Source: Lysobacter oculi
Lineage (GTDB): Bacteria > Pseudomonadota > Gammaproteobacteria > Xanthomonadales > Xanthomonadaceae
Direction of reading: 5' to 3'
Length of the DNA stretch: 64,000 bases
Assembly: GCF_003293695.1 (NCBI RefSeq)
Contig: NZ_CP029556.1
Coordinates: forward strand, 568,001 to 632,000
In this document: positions 26,210 to 35,246 of the stretch, piece after piece
Numbering within the stretch: position 1 is the first letter of the stretch
How the letters are laid out: every line of letters begins with the position of its first letter
The notes under the pieces: model-generated
Seen by the model: the letters and a program-made list of their open reading frames with translations, nothing else
Databases searched by the model: none
Told to the model about the DNA's origin: nothing
Position numbers and translations under genes: made by a program

Positions 26210-27163
26210 GTGAGCGAACACTCGCCTGATCCACAGCTGGCTTTCGTTTTCCCCGGGCAGGGCTCGCAGAGCCTCGGCATGCTGGCCGAATTGTCCGAAC
26301 TGCATCCCGTCATCCGCAATGCTTTCGAAGAAGCTTCCGACGGGGCCGGTGTCGACCTGTGGGCGCTGTCCCAGCAGGGGCCGGAAGAGATGCTCAACCG
26401 CACCGAATACACCCAGCCGGCGTTGCTCGCGGCGGGCGTGGCGGTGTGGCGCGCGTGGCAGGAAGCGGGTGGCGCGATGCCGGCGCAGCTGGCCGGCCAC
26501 AGCCTGGGCGAATACAGCGCGCTGGTCGCGGCGGGTGCGTTGTCGTTGAAGGATGGCGCGCATCTGGTGCGCATCCGTGGACAGTTGATGCAGGATGCGG
26601 CGCCGGCCGGGACCGGTGCGATGGCCGCCGTCATCGGCGCCGACGATGCGCTGGTGGCGGAAGTCTGCGAAGCCGCCTCCGGCACGCAGGTGGTGGTGCC
26701 GGCGAACTACAACTCGCCCGGCCAGATCGTGATCGGTGGCGATGCGGCGGCGGTGGACAAGGCGCTGGCGATGCTGGCCGAGCGCGGTGTGCGCAAGGCG
26801 GTCAAGCTCGCGGTGAGCGTGCCTTCGCACACGCCGTTGATGCGCGAAGCGGCCAACCGCCTGGCCGAAACGATGGCTGGCCTGCAATGGGCGCTGCCGG
26901 CGATCCCGGTGATCCAGAACGTGGATGCCGCGGTGGCCGATGAAGTCGATGCCATCCGTGACGCGCTGGTGAGCCAGCTATACCTGCCGGTGCAATGGAC
27001 GCGCTGCGTCGAAGCGCTGGCCGCACGCGGTGCGACGCGCATCGGAGAATGCGGGTCGGGCAAGGTGCTGGCGGGCCTCGCCAAGCGCATCGACAAGTCG
27101 CTGGATGCACGCGCATTGGGCAGCGTGCCCGATTTCGAATCCGCCCTCGCAGAATGGAAATGA
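26210..27163 (+). CDS. fabD: Malonyl-CoA:ACP transacylase (FabD)
   Basis: A 317-residue acyltransferase. The nucleophile Ser98 is in AGHSLGEYSA, the malonate-binding Arg in RGQLMQ, and the second catalytic His in the VPSHTPLM segment. FFPGQGSQ appears as VFPGQGSQSLGM near the N-terminus. It makes malonyl-ACP for FabH and FabF. Translation starts at GTG 26210. The stop overlaps the region of the fabG start with a two-base gap, so the genes are co-translated. Confidence 0.97.
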   Translation: MSEHSPDPQLAFVFPGQGSQSLGMLAELSELHPVIRNAFEEASDGAGVDLWALSQQGPEEMLNRTEYTQPALLAAGVAVWRAWQEAGGAMPAQLAGHSLGEYSALVAAGALSLKDGAHLVRIRGQLMQDAAPAGTGAMAAVIGADDALVAEVCEAASGTQVVVPANYNSPGQIVIGGDAAAVDKALAMLAERGVRKAVKLAVSVPSHTPLMREAANRLAETMAGLQWALPAIPVIQNVDAAVADEVDAIRDALVSQLYLPVQWTRCVEALAARGATRIGECGSGKVLAGLAKRIDKSLDARALGSVPDFESALAEWK

Positions 27164-27165
27164 CG

Positions 27166-27909
27166 ATGAGCAAGCCGCTCGACAACGAAATCGCGCTGGT
27201 GACCGGCGCATCGCGCGGCATCGGCGCCGCCATCGCCGACGAACTGGCTGCGCGCGGCGCGACGGTGATCGGCACCGCGACCAGCGAATCCGGCGCGAAT
27301 GCCATCGGCGAACGCCTGAAGGCGCAGGGCGGCCACGGCCGCGTGCTGCAGGTCAACGAGGCGGGCAGCATCGAAGCCCTCATCGAAAGCATCCAGAAGG
27401 AATTCGGCGGCCTGTCGATCCTGGTCAACAACGCCGGCATCACCCGCGACAACCTGCTGATGCGGATGAAGGACGAGGACTGGCAGGCCATCCTCGACAC
27501 CAACCTCACCAGCGTCTATCGCAGCTCTAAGGCGGTGATGCGCGGGATGATGAAGGCACGCCGTGGCCGCATCATCAATATCGCCTCCGTCATCGGCGTG
27601 ACTGGCAATGCGGGGCAGTCCAATTACGCGGCGGCGAAGGCCGGGATCATCGCTTTCAGCAAATCGCTGGCGAAGGAGATCGGCAGCCGCGGCATCACCG
27701 TGAACGTGGTCGCGCCGGGCTTCATCGCCACCGACATGACCGCCGACCTGCCGGAAGACGCGAAGGCCGCGATGGCCGAACAGATCGCGCTCGGCCGCCT
27801 GGGCGAGCCCGCCGACATCGCGCGTGCCGTGGCGTTCCTCGCCGGGCCGGATGCCAACTACATCACCGGCGAAACGCTGCACGTCAACGGCGGGATGTAC
27901 ATGCCCTGA
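27166..27909 (+). CDS. fabG: 3-oxoacyl-[acyl-carrier-protein] reductase (FabG)
   Basis: A 247-residue SDR reductase. The NADPH motif TGASRGIG lies near residue 17, NNAG further on, and the catalytic set is Ser141, Tyr154 and Lys158 (YAAAK). The C-terminus carries the family ending YITGETLHVNGGMYM. It reduces 3-oxoacyl-ACP in each elongation cycle. ATG 27166 has GGAA six bases upstream; ATG 27160 overlapping the fabD stop is an alternative. It is followed by a 135-base gap with the acpP promoter. Confidence 0.96.
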   Translation: MSKPLDNEIALVTGASRGIGAAIADELAARGATVIGTATSESGANAIGERLKAQGGHGRVLQVNEAGSIEALIESIQKEFGGLSILVNNAGITRDNLLMRMKDEDWQAILDTNLTSVYRSSKAVMRGMMKARRGRIINIASVIGVTGNAGQSNYAAAKAGIIAFSKSLAKEIGSRGITVNVVAPGFIATDMTADLPEDAKAAMAEQIALGRLGEPADIARAVAFLAGPDANYITGETLHVNGGMYMP

Positions 27910-27973
27910 TCGCGCGTCCGCATGCGTTATCGCCGCCACCCAAGGCCTGAATGCGACCATGCGCCGGCGTGTC

Positions 27974-28000
27974 TTGCATTTCGCCGGATTCCCGTACACT
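27974..28000 (+). promoter_or_regulatory. Candidate sigma-70 promoter of acpP
   Basis: TTGCAT (27974-27979) and TACACT (27995-28000) are 15 bases apart, slightly short. They lie 45 bases before the acpP ATG in the only sizeable gap of the fab run. A separate acpP promoter is expected because ACP is far more abundant than its enzymes. Confidence 0.45.
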
Positions 28001-28044
28001 AGCCACCTGCTTTTATCTGAGCCAATTCCCCGGAGGGGTCACAC

Positions 28045-28284
28045 ATGAGCAACATCGAAGAACGCGTCAAGAAGATCGTGGTCGAACAGCTGGGCGTGAA
28101 GGAAGAAGACGTCACCAACAGTGCGTCGTTCGTGGACGATCTGGGCGCGGACTCGCTCGACACCGTCGAACTCGTCATGGCGCTGGAAGAAGAGTTCGAG
28201 TGCGAGATCCCGGACGAAGAAGCCGAGAAGATCACCAACGTGCAGCAGGCCATCGATTACGTGAAGGCCCACGTCAAGGAGTGA
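28045..28284 (+). CDS. acpP: Acyl carrier protein
   Basis: A 79-residue acidic four-helix protein. The phosphopantetheine attachment site is Ser37 in [13 protein letters not shown] carries growing acyl chains for FabH, FabF, FabG and FabI and for lipid A synthesis. The ATG is preceded by a strong GGAGGGG ribosome site, stronger than its neighbours, in keeping with high expression. A hairpin begins at the stop codon, and fabF follows 106 bases later. Confidence 0.98.
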   Translation: MSNIEERVKKIVVEQLGVKEEDVTNSASFVDDLGADSLDTVELVMALEEEFECEIPDEEAEKITNVQQAIDYVKAHVKE

Positions 28285-28301
28285 TCCTGCACGCGCAGGA
28301 T
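28284..28301 (+). other. Hairpin directly at the acpP stop codon
   Basis: ATCCTGC (28284-28290) pairs perfectly with GCAGGAT (28295-28301) around the loop ACGC. No T-tract follows, so it is more likely an mRNA-stabilising or processing element than a terminator. Confidence 0.5.
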
Positions 28302-28390
28302 TGATGCCGGGGCCGCTTAGTGCGGCCTCGCGCATGTTGGAAGCCGCAAATCCCCCGCACACACGCAACACCCGATACATCGGAGCCCGC

Positions 28391-29629
<1,239 letters not shown>

Positions 29630-29672
29630 GCACGCGCGGCGCTGTGCGATGCCGGCGCCGCATCGGCATCGC

Positions 29673-31046
29673 ATGCTGATCGAACGGCTCGATTCCTCGC
29701 CCGACCTCGCCGATCTGCGGCGGGTGTCGGCGTCGCGCTATCCGCTGCTGCTGGCGTCGTCCGCTTCGGCGCTGGACGCCTCGGCACGCAAGCACGCGCG
29801 CTGGGACATGCTGCTGGTCGGCAATGGCGAAGGCTTCCTGCGCAATGCCGATGGCGCGTTGCGCGGAACCGATGGCGAGACGCTGGAAGGCGGCTTCCTC
29901 GACCTTCTGCAAACGCAATGGAACGCCGTGCGCACCCCGAAGCACGAGGATGCCGGCGCGCTGCCGTTCCGGGGTGGCTGGGCCGTCTTCATGGGTTACG
30001 AAATCGCGGCGGAAGTCGAGCCGGTGCTGCAACTGCCGCGTGCTGCAGGTGAGGTGCCGATGGCCGCCGCGCTGCGTTGCCCGGTCGCGCTGCTGCAGGA
30101 TCACGCGAGCGGCGAGACGCTGCTGGTCAGCGAACCCGGTGCGGAATCATTGCGCGATGCGGTGCTGGCGGATGTCGCCGCGCTCGCATCGCAGCCGGCA
30201 TTGCCCGGATGGCGCGTGCCGGCGGCGGTCGAAGAAGACGTGCCCGCGCGCTTCACCGAGGGCGTGCGCCGCGTGCTGGATTACCTGGCCGCCGGCGATG
30301 TGTTCCAGGTCAACCTGTCGCGTGGCTGGCAGGCGCGTTTCGATGCGCCGTTGGACCCCGCGTTGCTGCATCGACAACTCACCCGCGCCAACCCCGCGCC
30401 GTTCGCCGGCGTGTTCGCGCATGCCGACTGGGCGGTGGTCAGCGCGTCGCCGGAGCGGCTGGTCTCGGTGCGTGGTGATGTGGTCGAGGCGCGACCCATC
30501 GCCGGCACCCGTCCGCGCGTGGCGGGCGACGACGATGCCGGGCGCATCCGCGAGCTGGTCGGCCACCCCAAGGAGCGCGCCGAGCACGTGATGCTGGTCG
30601 ATCTTGAGCGTAATGACCTGGGCCGCGTCTGCATCGGTGGCAGCGTGGAGGTGGACGAGATGATGACGGTGGAAAGCTACGCGCACGTCCACCACATCGT
30701 CAGCAACGTGCGCGGGGTACTGCGCGATGACGCGTCGCCTGTCGACGTGATCCGCGCGGTGTTCCCGGGCGGCACCATTACCGGCGCGCCCAAGGTGCGC
30801 TGCATGCAGATCATCGCCGAGCTGGAAGGCGCCGGCCGCGGCGCGTATACCGGGGCGATGGGCTGGCTCAACCGCGATGGCGACCTCGACCTCAACATCC
30901 TGATCCGCAGCGCGGAAGTGCAGGGCGACACGCTGCGTTTCCGCACCGGCGCCGGCATCGTCATCGACTCCGATCCCGACAAGGAGCTGGCGGAAACCCA
31001 GGCCAAGGCGCGCGGCATGTTGCGTGCGCTGGGCGTGGAAGGGTGA
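29673..31046 (+). CDS. pabB: Aminodeoxychorismate synthase component I (PabB), PIAGT variant
   Basis: A 457-residue chorismate-binding enzyme (about 453 in E. coli). It converts chorismate to 4-amino-4-deoxychorismate for folate synthesis. The C-terminal chorismate domain has LERNDLGRVC, FPGGTITGAPKVR and the final RTGAGIVIDSDPDKE. The position that is Lys in canonical PabB (PIKGT) is Ala277 here (PIAGT), as in anthranilate synthase TrpE. The neighbours pabC and fabF argue for PabB, but no pabA/trpG is in the window. The start is uncertain (ATG 29649 is possible; neither has a clear ribosome site). It overlaps pabC by one base. Confidence 0.88.
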   Translation: MLIERLDSSPDLADLRRVSASRYPLLLASSASALDASARKHARWDMLLVGNGEGFLRNADGALRGTDGETLEGGFLDLLQTQWNAVRTPKHEDAGALPFRGGWAVFMGYEIAAEVEPVLQLPRAAGEVPMAAALRCPVALLQDHASGETLLVSEPGAESLRDAVLADVAALASQPALPGWRVPAAVEEDVPARFTEGVRRVLDYLAAGDVFQVNLSRGWQARFDAPLDPALLHRQLTRANPAPFAGVFAHADWAVVSASPERLVSVRGDVVEARPIAGTRPRVAGDDDAGRIRELVGHPKERAEHVMLVDLERNDLGRVCIGGSVEVDEMMTVESYAHVHHIVSNVRGVLRDDASPVDVIRAVFPGGTITGAPKVRCMQIIAELEGAGRGAYTGAMGWLNRDGDLDLNILIRSAEVQGDTLRFRTGAGIVIDSDPDKELAETQAKARGMLRALGVEG

Positions 31047-31867
31047 TGACGGAATTCCGCATCTTCGTCGGGGGGCAGCGCGTGCAGGCGGTGCCGCCGG
31101 ATGATCGCGGCCTGGCCTATGGCGATGCGCTGTTCGAGACGATGCGTGCCCATCGCGGCGAGCTGCCGTGGTGGGATCGCCACTGGGCGCGCCTGCACGA
31201 CAGCGCGACGCGATTGCAGATGCCGCTTCCCGATGCCTCGCAGGCGTTGCGCGAAGCACGCGACCTCATCGCCGGCCGCGATGCCGTGCTCAAGCTGCAA
31301 CTCACGCGCGGCAGTGGCGGGCGCGGTTACGCACCGCCATCGAAGCCTGAACCGCTGTGGCTGCTGTCGATACATCCGCTGCCCGCGCAAGCCGTCGCGC
31401 TGGACGCGATCTGGTGCGAGACGCGGCTGGCGCGGCAGCCGTTGCTGGCCGCCATGAAGCACGGCAACCGGCTGGAGCAGGTGCTGGCGCGTGCCGAAGT
31501 GGCGCAGGCCGGTGCGGACGAAGGCGTGGTGCGCGATGTCGCGGGCCGGGTCACCTCCGGTACCGCTTCCAACCTGTTCATGCTCGATGGCGAAGGCTGG
31601 CACACGCCGGAACTGGACCACGCGGGCGTGGCCGGCATCTGCCGGGGCTGGGTCATCGAACAGACCGGCGCAGCGGTGCGCAGGATCCGCGTCGATGAAG
31701 TCGAGCGTGCAGGCGCCGTGTTCCTGTGCAATTCGGTGCGGGGTATCCTGCCGGTCCAGCGGTTGGGCGCGCGCGCCTGGCCGCAGATCCAGCCGGAGGT
31801 CCGCGCGCTGCAGTCGATGCTGGCGCAGGCGCATCCCGGTTTCGCCACGCCAACGGAGGCATCGTGA
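31046..31867 (+). CDS. pabC: Aminodeoxychorismate lyase (PabC)
   Basis: A 273-residue class IV PLP enzyme. The catalytic lysine is Lys138 in AAMKHGNRLEQVLA. The phosphate-binding loop SGTASNLFML and the DRGLAYGDALFETMR start are typical of aminodeoxychorismate lyase and branched-chain aminotransferase relatives. It removes pyruvate from aminodeoxychorismate to give p-aminobenzoate. The ATG shares its A with the pabB stop (TGATG) and the stop overlaps the mltG GTG, so translation is coupled on both sides. Confidence 0.93.
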   Translation: MTEFRIFVGGQRVQAVPPDDRGLAYGDALFETMRAHRGELPWWDRHWARLHDSATRLQMPLPDASQALREARDLIAGRDAVLKLQLTRGSGGRGYAPPSKPEPLWLLSIHPLPAQAVALDAIWCETRLARQPLLAAMKHGNRLEQVLARAEVAQAGADEGVVRDVAGRVTSGTASNLFMLDGEGWHTPELDHAGVAGICRGWVIEQTGAAVRRIRVDEVERAGAVFLCNSVRGILPVQRLGARAWPQIQPEVRALQSMLAQAHPGFATPTEAS

Positions 31868-33045
31868 AGAAAAGAGGCTGCCGCAGCGCCCTGACCACCG
31901 CGTTCCTGTTCCTGGTCTGCATCGCGCTGGTGCTGGGTGTGTTCTGGCAGCGCCAGAAGAGCTTCGCGGATGCGCCGATCACCGGCCTCAAGCCCGATGC
32001 CAGCGTGGTTGTGGACCCGGGTGATTCGTTCCGCAAGGTGCTCGGCAAGCTGCGCGGCATCGGCGTCGGCGGCGGCCACGACATCGAATGGCAGGCCTTG
32101 GCGCGGCTGACCGGCGCGGCCGGCAAGGTGCAGGTGGGCGAGTACGCGCTGCGCCCCGGCATCACCCCGCGCCAGCTGCTGATCGACATGCGCGACGGCA
32201 AGGTGGTGAGCTACCGCTTCACCCTGGTCGAAGGCTGGACCATCCGCGACCTGCGCCGTGCACTGGCGAAGGCGACGAACCTCAAGCAGGAAACCACCGG
32301 GCTGGACGATGCCGCCCTGATGAAGGCGCTGGGACATGCCGGGCAGCACCCGGAAGGCCGCTTCCTGCCCGACACCTACCAGTACAACCGCACCGACAGC
32401 GACCTCGGCGTGCTGAAACGCGCCTATGCCGCGATGGAAAAAGTGCTGGAGGCGACCTGGCAGGGCCGCGACACCGAACTGCCGTTCAAGACGCCGTATG
32501 AACTGCTGACCATGGCCTCGATCGTCGAGAAGGAAACCGGCATCCCCGACGAACGCGCGCAGATCGCCGGCGTGTTCGACCGCCGCCTCAAGCTGGGCAT
32601 GCGGCTGGAAACCGACCCGACCATCATCTACGGCCTGGGCGATGCCTACAAAGGCAACATCACCTGGGCGCACCTGCGCACCGACGGCCCGTACAACACC
32701 CGCACCCGTTCCGGCCTGCCGCCGACGCCGATCGCGATGCCGGGCCGCGCCGCGATCAATGCGACGGCGCATCCCGCGCCGGGCGACGCGCTGTTCTTCG
32801 TGGCGATGGGTGATGGAAGTGGCCGCAGCCGTTTCGCCGCGACCTATCCCGAGCACCAGCGCAACGTGGCCGCCTATCTGGCCAACCGCCGCGCCGATGC
32901 CAGCCGTGCCGATGCCAACGAGCCGGTGCGCGGCACCGCCACCGATGCGGCAGCGCCCGCCGCCGCGCCCACGGGCAATGCACCGGTCCCCGCGTTGCCG
33001 GCGGAAAAGCCGCTGCCCACCGCCACGCCCGTACCGGCGCGATGA
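31864..33045 (+). CDS. mltG: Endolytic transglycosylase MltG
   Basis: A 393-residue membrane-anchored YceG/MltG protein. It has a short Lys/Arg-rich start, one membrane helix (about 9-28), a LysM-like subdomain and the catalytic domain with Glu222 in SIVEKETGIPDERAQIAGVF and the DPTIIYGLG stretch. It cuts nascent glycan strands and limits their length. The last 50 residues are an Ala/Pro-rich tail not seen in E. coli MltG. It starts at GTG overlapping the pabC stop and overlaps tmk by four bases. Confidence 0.94.
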   Translation: MKKRGCRSALTTAFLFLVCIALVLGVFWQRQKSFADAPITGLKPDASVVVDPGDSFRKVLGKLRGIGVGGGHDIEWQALARLTGAAGKVQVGEYALRPGITPRQLLIDMRDGKVVSYRFTLVEGWTIRDLRRALAKATNLKQETTGLDDAALMKALGHAGQHPEGRFLPDTYQYNRTDSDLGVLKRAYAAMEKVLEATWQGRDTELPFKTPYELLTMASIVEKETGIPDERAQIAGVFDRRLKLGMRLETDPTIIYGLGDAYKGNITWAHLRTDGPYNTRTRSGLPPTPIAMPGRAAINATAHPAPGDALFFVAMGDGSGRSRFAATYPEHQRNVAAYLANRRADASRADANEPVRGTATDAAAPAAAPTGNAPVPALPAEKPLPTATPVPAR

Positions 33046-33677
33046 GTCCACGGGTCAGCCAGCCGCGCCTCGTCAGCATCGAAGGCGGCGAGGGCGCGGG
33101 CAAAAGCACCGTCATCAATGCCCTGCGCACCGCGCTGGAAGCGGCGGGCGAGCGCGTCATCGCCACCCGTGAACCGGGCGGCACGCCGCTGGCGGAGATG
33201 ATCCGCGGCCTGCTGCTGGACCCGGCGCACGAGCCGGCCTCGCCGGAGACCGAACTGCTGCTGATGTTCGCCGCGCGCGCCCAGCATGTCCGCGAGGTCA
33301 TCGCCCCGGCGCTGGATGCGGGCGCATGGGTGCTGTGCGACCGCTTCACCGATTCCAGCTACGCCTACCAGGGCGCCGGTCGCGGCGTGGACGAAGCGCT
33401 CATCGCCACACTGGAACGCGACTGCGTGGGCATCGTGCCGGGGCTGACCTTCCTGCTGGATATCGATGTCGCGGCGGGCCGCGCACGCACGCAGTCACGC
33501 GGTGGCGCCCCCGACCGCATCGAACGCGAGCGCGATGAATTCTTCCAGCGCGTGCGGGCCGGTTTCCTGCGCCGCGCCGAAGCCGACCCGGCGCGCTTCC
33601 GCGTGCTCGATGCCGCGCAACCCGCCGATGCCGTCGCCGCGCAGGCATTGCAGGCACTGGACGCGCATCGCCGATGA
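33042..33677 (+). CDS. tmk: Thymidylate kinase
   Basis: A 211-residue dTMP kinase. The P-loop is EGGEGAGKST (14-23), the DRF-type motif is VLCDRFTDSSYAYQGAGRG, and the lid region RIERERDEFFQRVRAGF follows. It makes dTDP from dTMP. The start and stop overlap mltG and holB by four bases each (ATGA). The pabC-mltG-tmk-holB order is the common gammaproteobacterial one. Confidence 0.97.
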   Translation: MSPRVSQPRLVSIEGGEGAGKSTVINALRTALEAAGERVIATREPGGTPLAEMIRGLLLDPAHEPASPETELLLMFAARAQHVREVIAPALDAGAWVLCDRFTDSSYAYQGAGRGVDEALIATLERDCVGIVPGLTFLLDIDVAAGRARTQSRGGAPDRIERERDEFFQRVRAGFLRRAEADPARFRVLDAAQPADAVAAQALQALDAHRR

Positions 33678-34681
33678 ACACGCTCGCTGCCTGGCAGCAG
33701 CGCGTCTACGCGCAGGCGGCGGAAGCGTTGGATGCCGGCCGCCTGCCGCATGGCCTCCTGTTCGCCGGTCCGGCGCGGCTGGGCAAGCGCGCGGTCGCGG
33801 AAAAACTGGCGATGCGGGCGCTGTGCCTGAACCGTGCGCCGGGCGAAGAGGCGTGCGGGCAATGCCGCAGTTGCCAGCTCTACGCCGCGCGCAGCCAGGC
33901 CGATCCGCCGGAAACCCGGCCCGATGGCAGCCTGGCGCACCCCGATGGCCATCCTTCGCATCCGGATGCGCGTTTCATCGGCTACGCGTGGAACGACAAG
34001 ACCAAGAAGATGCGCGGCGAGATCGTCATCGAGCAGATGCGCGAGATGGGCGAGAAGCTCGCGCTGACTCCGCAGTACGGCGGGAACCAGGTCGTCGTCA
34101 TCGAGCCGGCGGAAGCCATGAACACTCATGCCAGCAACGCGCTGCTGAAGACGCTGGAAGAGCCGCAGTCCGGCCGCTTTTTGTGGCTCATCACCTCGCA
34201 GCCGGCACGCCTGTCGGCGACCATCCGCAGCCGCGTGCAGGTGCTGGAATTCCGCCTGCCGCCGGAGGACGAGGCACTGGCCTGGCTGATCGCGCAGGGC
34301 CACCCGGCGAAACAGGCCGGCGAGGCTTTGGACATCGCGCGCGGCCATCCGGGGCTCGCGCATGAGTGGCTCGAAGACGGTGGCCTGGCTGTCCGCGCGG
34401 AGGTGGCGAAGGATCTGGCGCGGCTGCAGCGCGAACCAGGTGCCGCGCAGTCCATCGCACAACGCTGGGTGGGCGATGACCATGCCGCATTGCGCCTGCG
34501 CTTCGCCGCCGACCACGCCGCCGAGCAGGCCCGCGCGCCGGGGACGTCGCCGGCGGTCATCCGTCATCTCGCCGGCTGGTTCGACCGCGCCAACCGCACC
34601 CACGCGCTGCTGCGCACGCAGGTGCGTGCCGACCTGGCCGTGCTGGACCTGCTGCTCGGCTGGAACGAATCACGCGGCTGA
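33674..34681 (+). CDS. holB: DNA polymerase III delta' subunit
   Basis: A 335-residue clamp-loader subunit with a DnaX-like N-terminal fold. The P-loop is degenerate (GPARLGKR), as expected for the non-ATPase delta'. A zinc module uses Cys51, Cys61, Cys64 and Cys67, and the SRC-like motif reads ATIRSRVQVLEF. It works in the clamp loader with dnaX-encoded tau. Overlaps tmk. An internal insertion rich in Pro/Asp/Gly (about 76-100) follows the zinc module. Confidence 0.95.
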   Translation: MNTLAAWQQRVYAQAAEALDAGRLPHGLLFAGPARLGKRAVAEKLAMRALCLNRAPGEEACGQCRSCQLYAARSQADPPETRPDGSLAHPDGHPSHPDARFIGYAWNDKTKKMRGEIVIEQMREMGEKLALTPQYGGNQVVVIEPAEAMNTHASNALLKTLEEPQSGRFLWLITSQPARLSATIRSRVQVLEFRLPPEDEALAWLIAQGHPAKQAGEALDIARGHPGLAHEWLEDGGLAVRAEVAKDLARLQREPGAAQSIAQRWVGDDHAALRLRFAADHAAEQARAPGTSPAVIRHLAGWFDRANRTHALLRTQVRADLAVLDLLLGWNESRG

Positions 34682-34800
34682 CCGCCGCCGGCACGCCTCC
34701 GCGGCTACATCGACCGGCCATCCCGCCCACGACTTGACCGCGCCCGCCTGAATCCGCAGGCTTGTCGGCATCCGGGCGCTGCCCGAATCGGACCTCCACC

Positions 34801-35163
34801 ATGGCCAACCCCGGTCTCGGCGCGGCGCGCCAGAGCATCCTCAACGTCACGCTGGGCGACGACGGCGCGCTCTACAACGCCTACATGCCCTTCATCAAGG
34901 GCGGCGGGCTGTTCGCGCAGACACCCAACCGACTGCCGCTGGGCCAGCCGGTCTTCATGATGGTCACGCTGCCGGATTCGTCAGAAAAGATGCCGGTCTC
35001 CGGCAAGGTCTGCTGGGTCACGCCGGTGGGCGCGCAGGGCAACCGCCCGGCTGGCGTCGGCGTGCAGTTCGACGACAGCCCGCAGGGCTACCAGCTCAAG
35101 AGCAAGATCGAATCGCTGCTGGCCGGCCGGCTGGAAAGCGACAAGGCGACGTTCACGATGTAA
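34801..35163 (+). CDS. pilZ: Non-canonical PilZ domain protein, type IV pilus biogenesis
   Basis: A 120-residue PilZ protein matching the Xanthomonas type IV pilus PilZ group in order and length: RQSILNVTLGDDGALYNAYMPF, then GQPVFMMVTLPDSSEKMPVSGKVCWVTP and GVGVQFDD. Like that group it lacks the RxxxR and (D/N)xSxxG c-di-GMP-binding motifs. In Xanthomonas the homologue bridges the pilus ATPase PilB and the c-di-GMP receptor FimX. It sits downstream of holB, as in Pseudomonas and Xanthomonas, after a 119-base gap. The ATG lacks a clear ribosome site. Confidence 0.93.
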   Translation: MANPGLGAARQSILNVTLGDDGALYNAYMPFIKGGGLFAQTPNRLPLGQPVFMMVTLPDSSEKMPVSGKVCWVTPVGAQGNRPAGVGVQFDDSPQGYQLKSKIESLLAGRLESDKATFTM

Positions 35164-35192
35164 GCGGGCAGGCGACATCGCCGCTCAAACGG

Positions 35193-35218
35193 AAACGCCG
35201 GGCTCCTGCCCGGCGTTT
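35193..35218 (+). terminator. Bidirectional terminator between pilZ and the FadB-like gene
   Basis: AAACGCCGGGC (35193-35203) pairs perfectly with GCCCGGCGTTT (35208-35218) around a four-base loop. It sits between convergent stops and can serve either side. Confidence 0.82.
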
Positions 35219-35246
35219 GCATGTGCGATGTGCGATGTGGCTTCGG

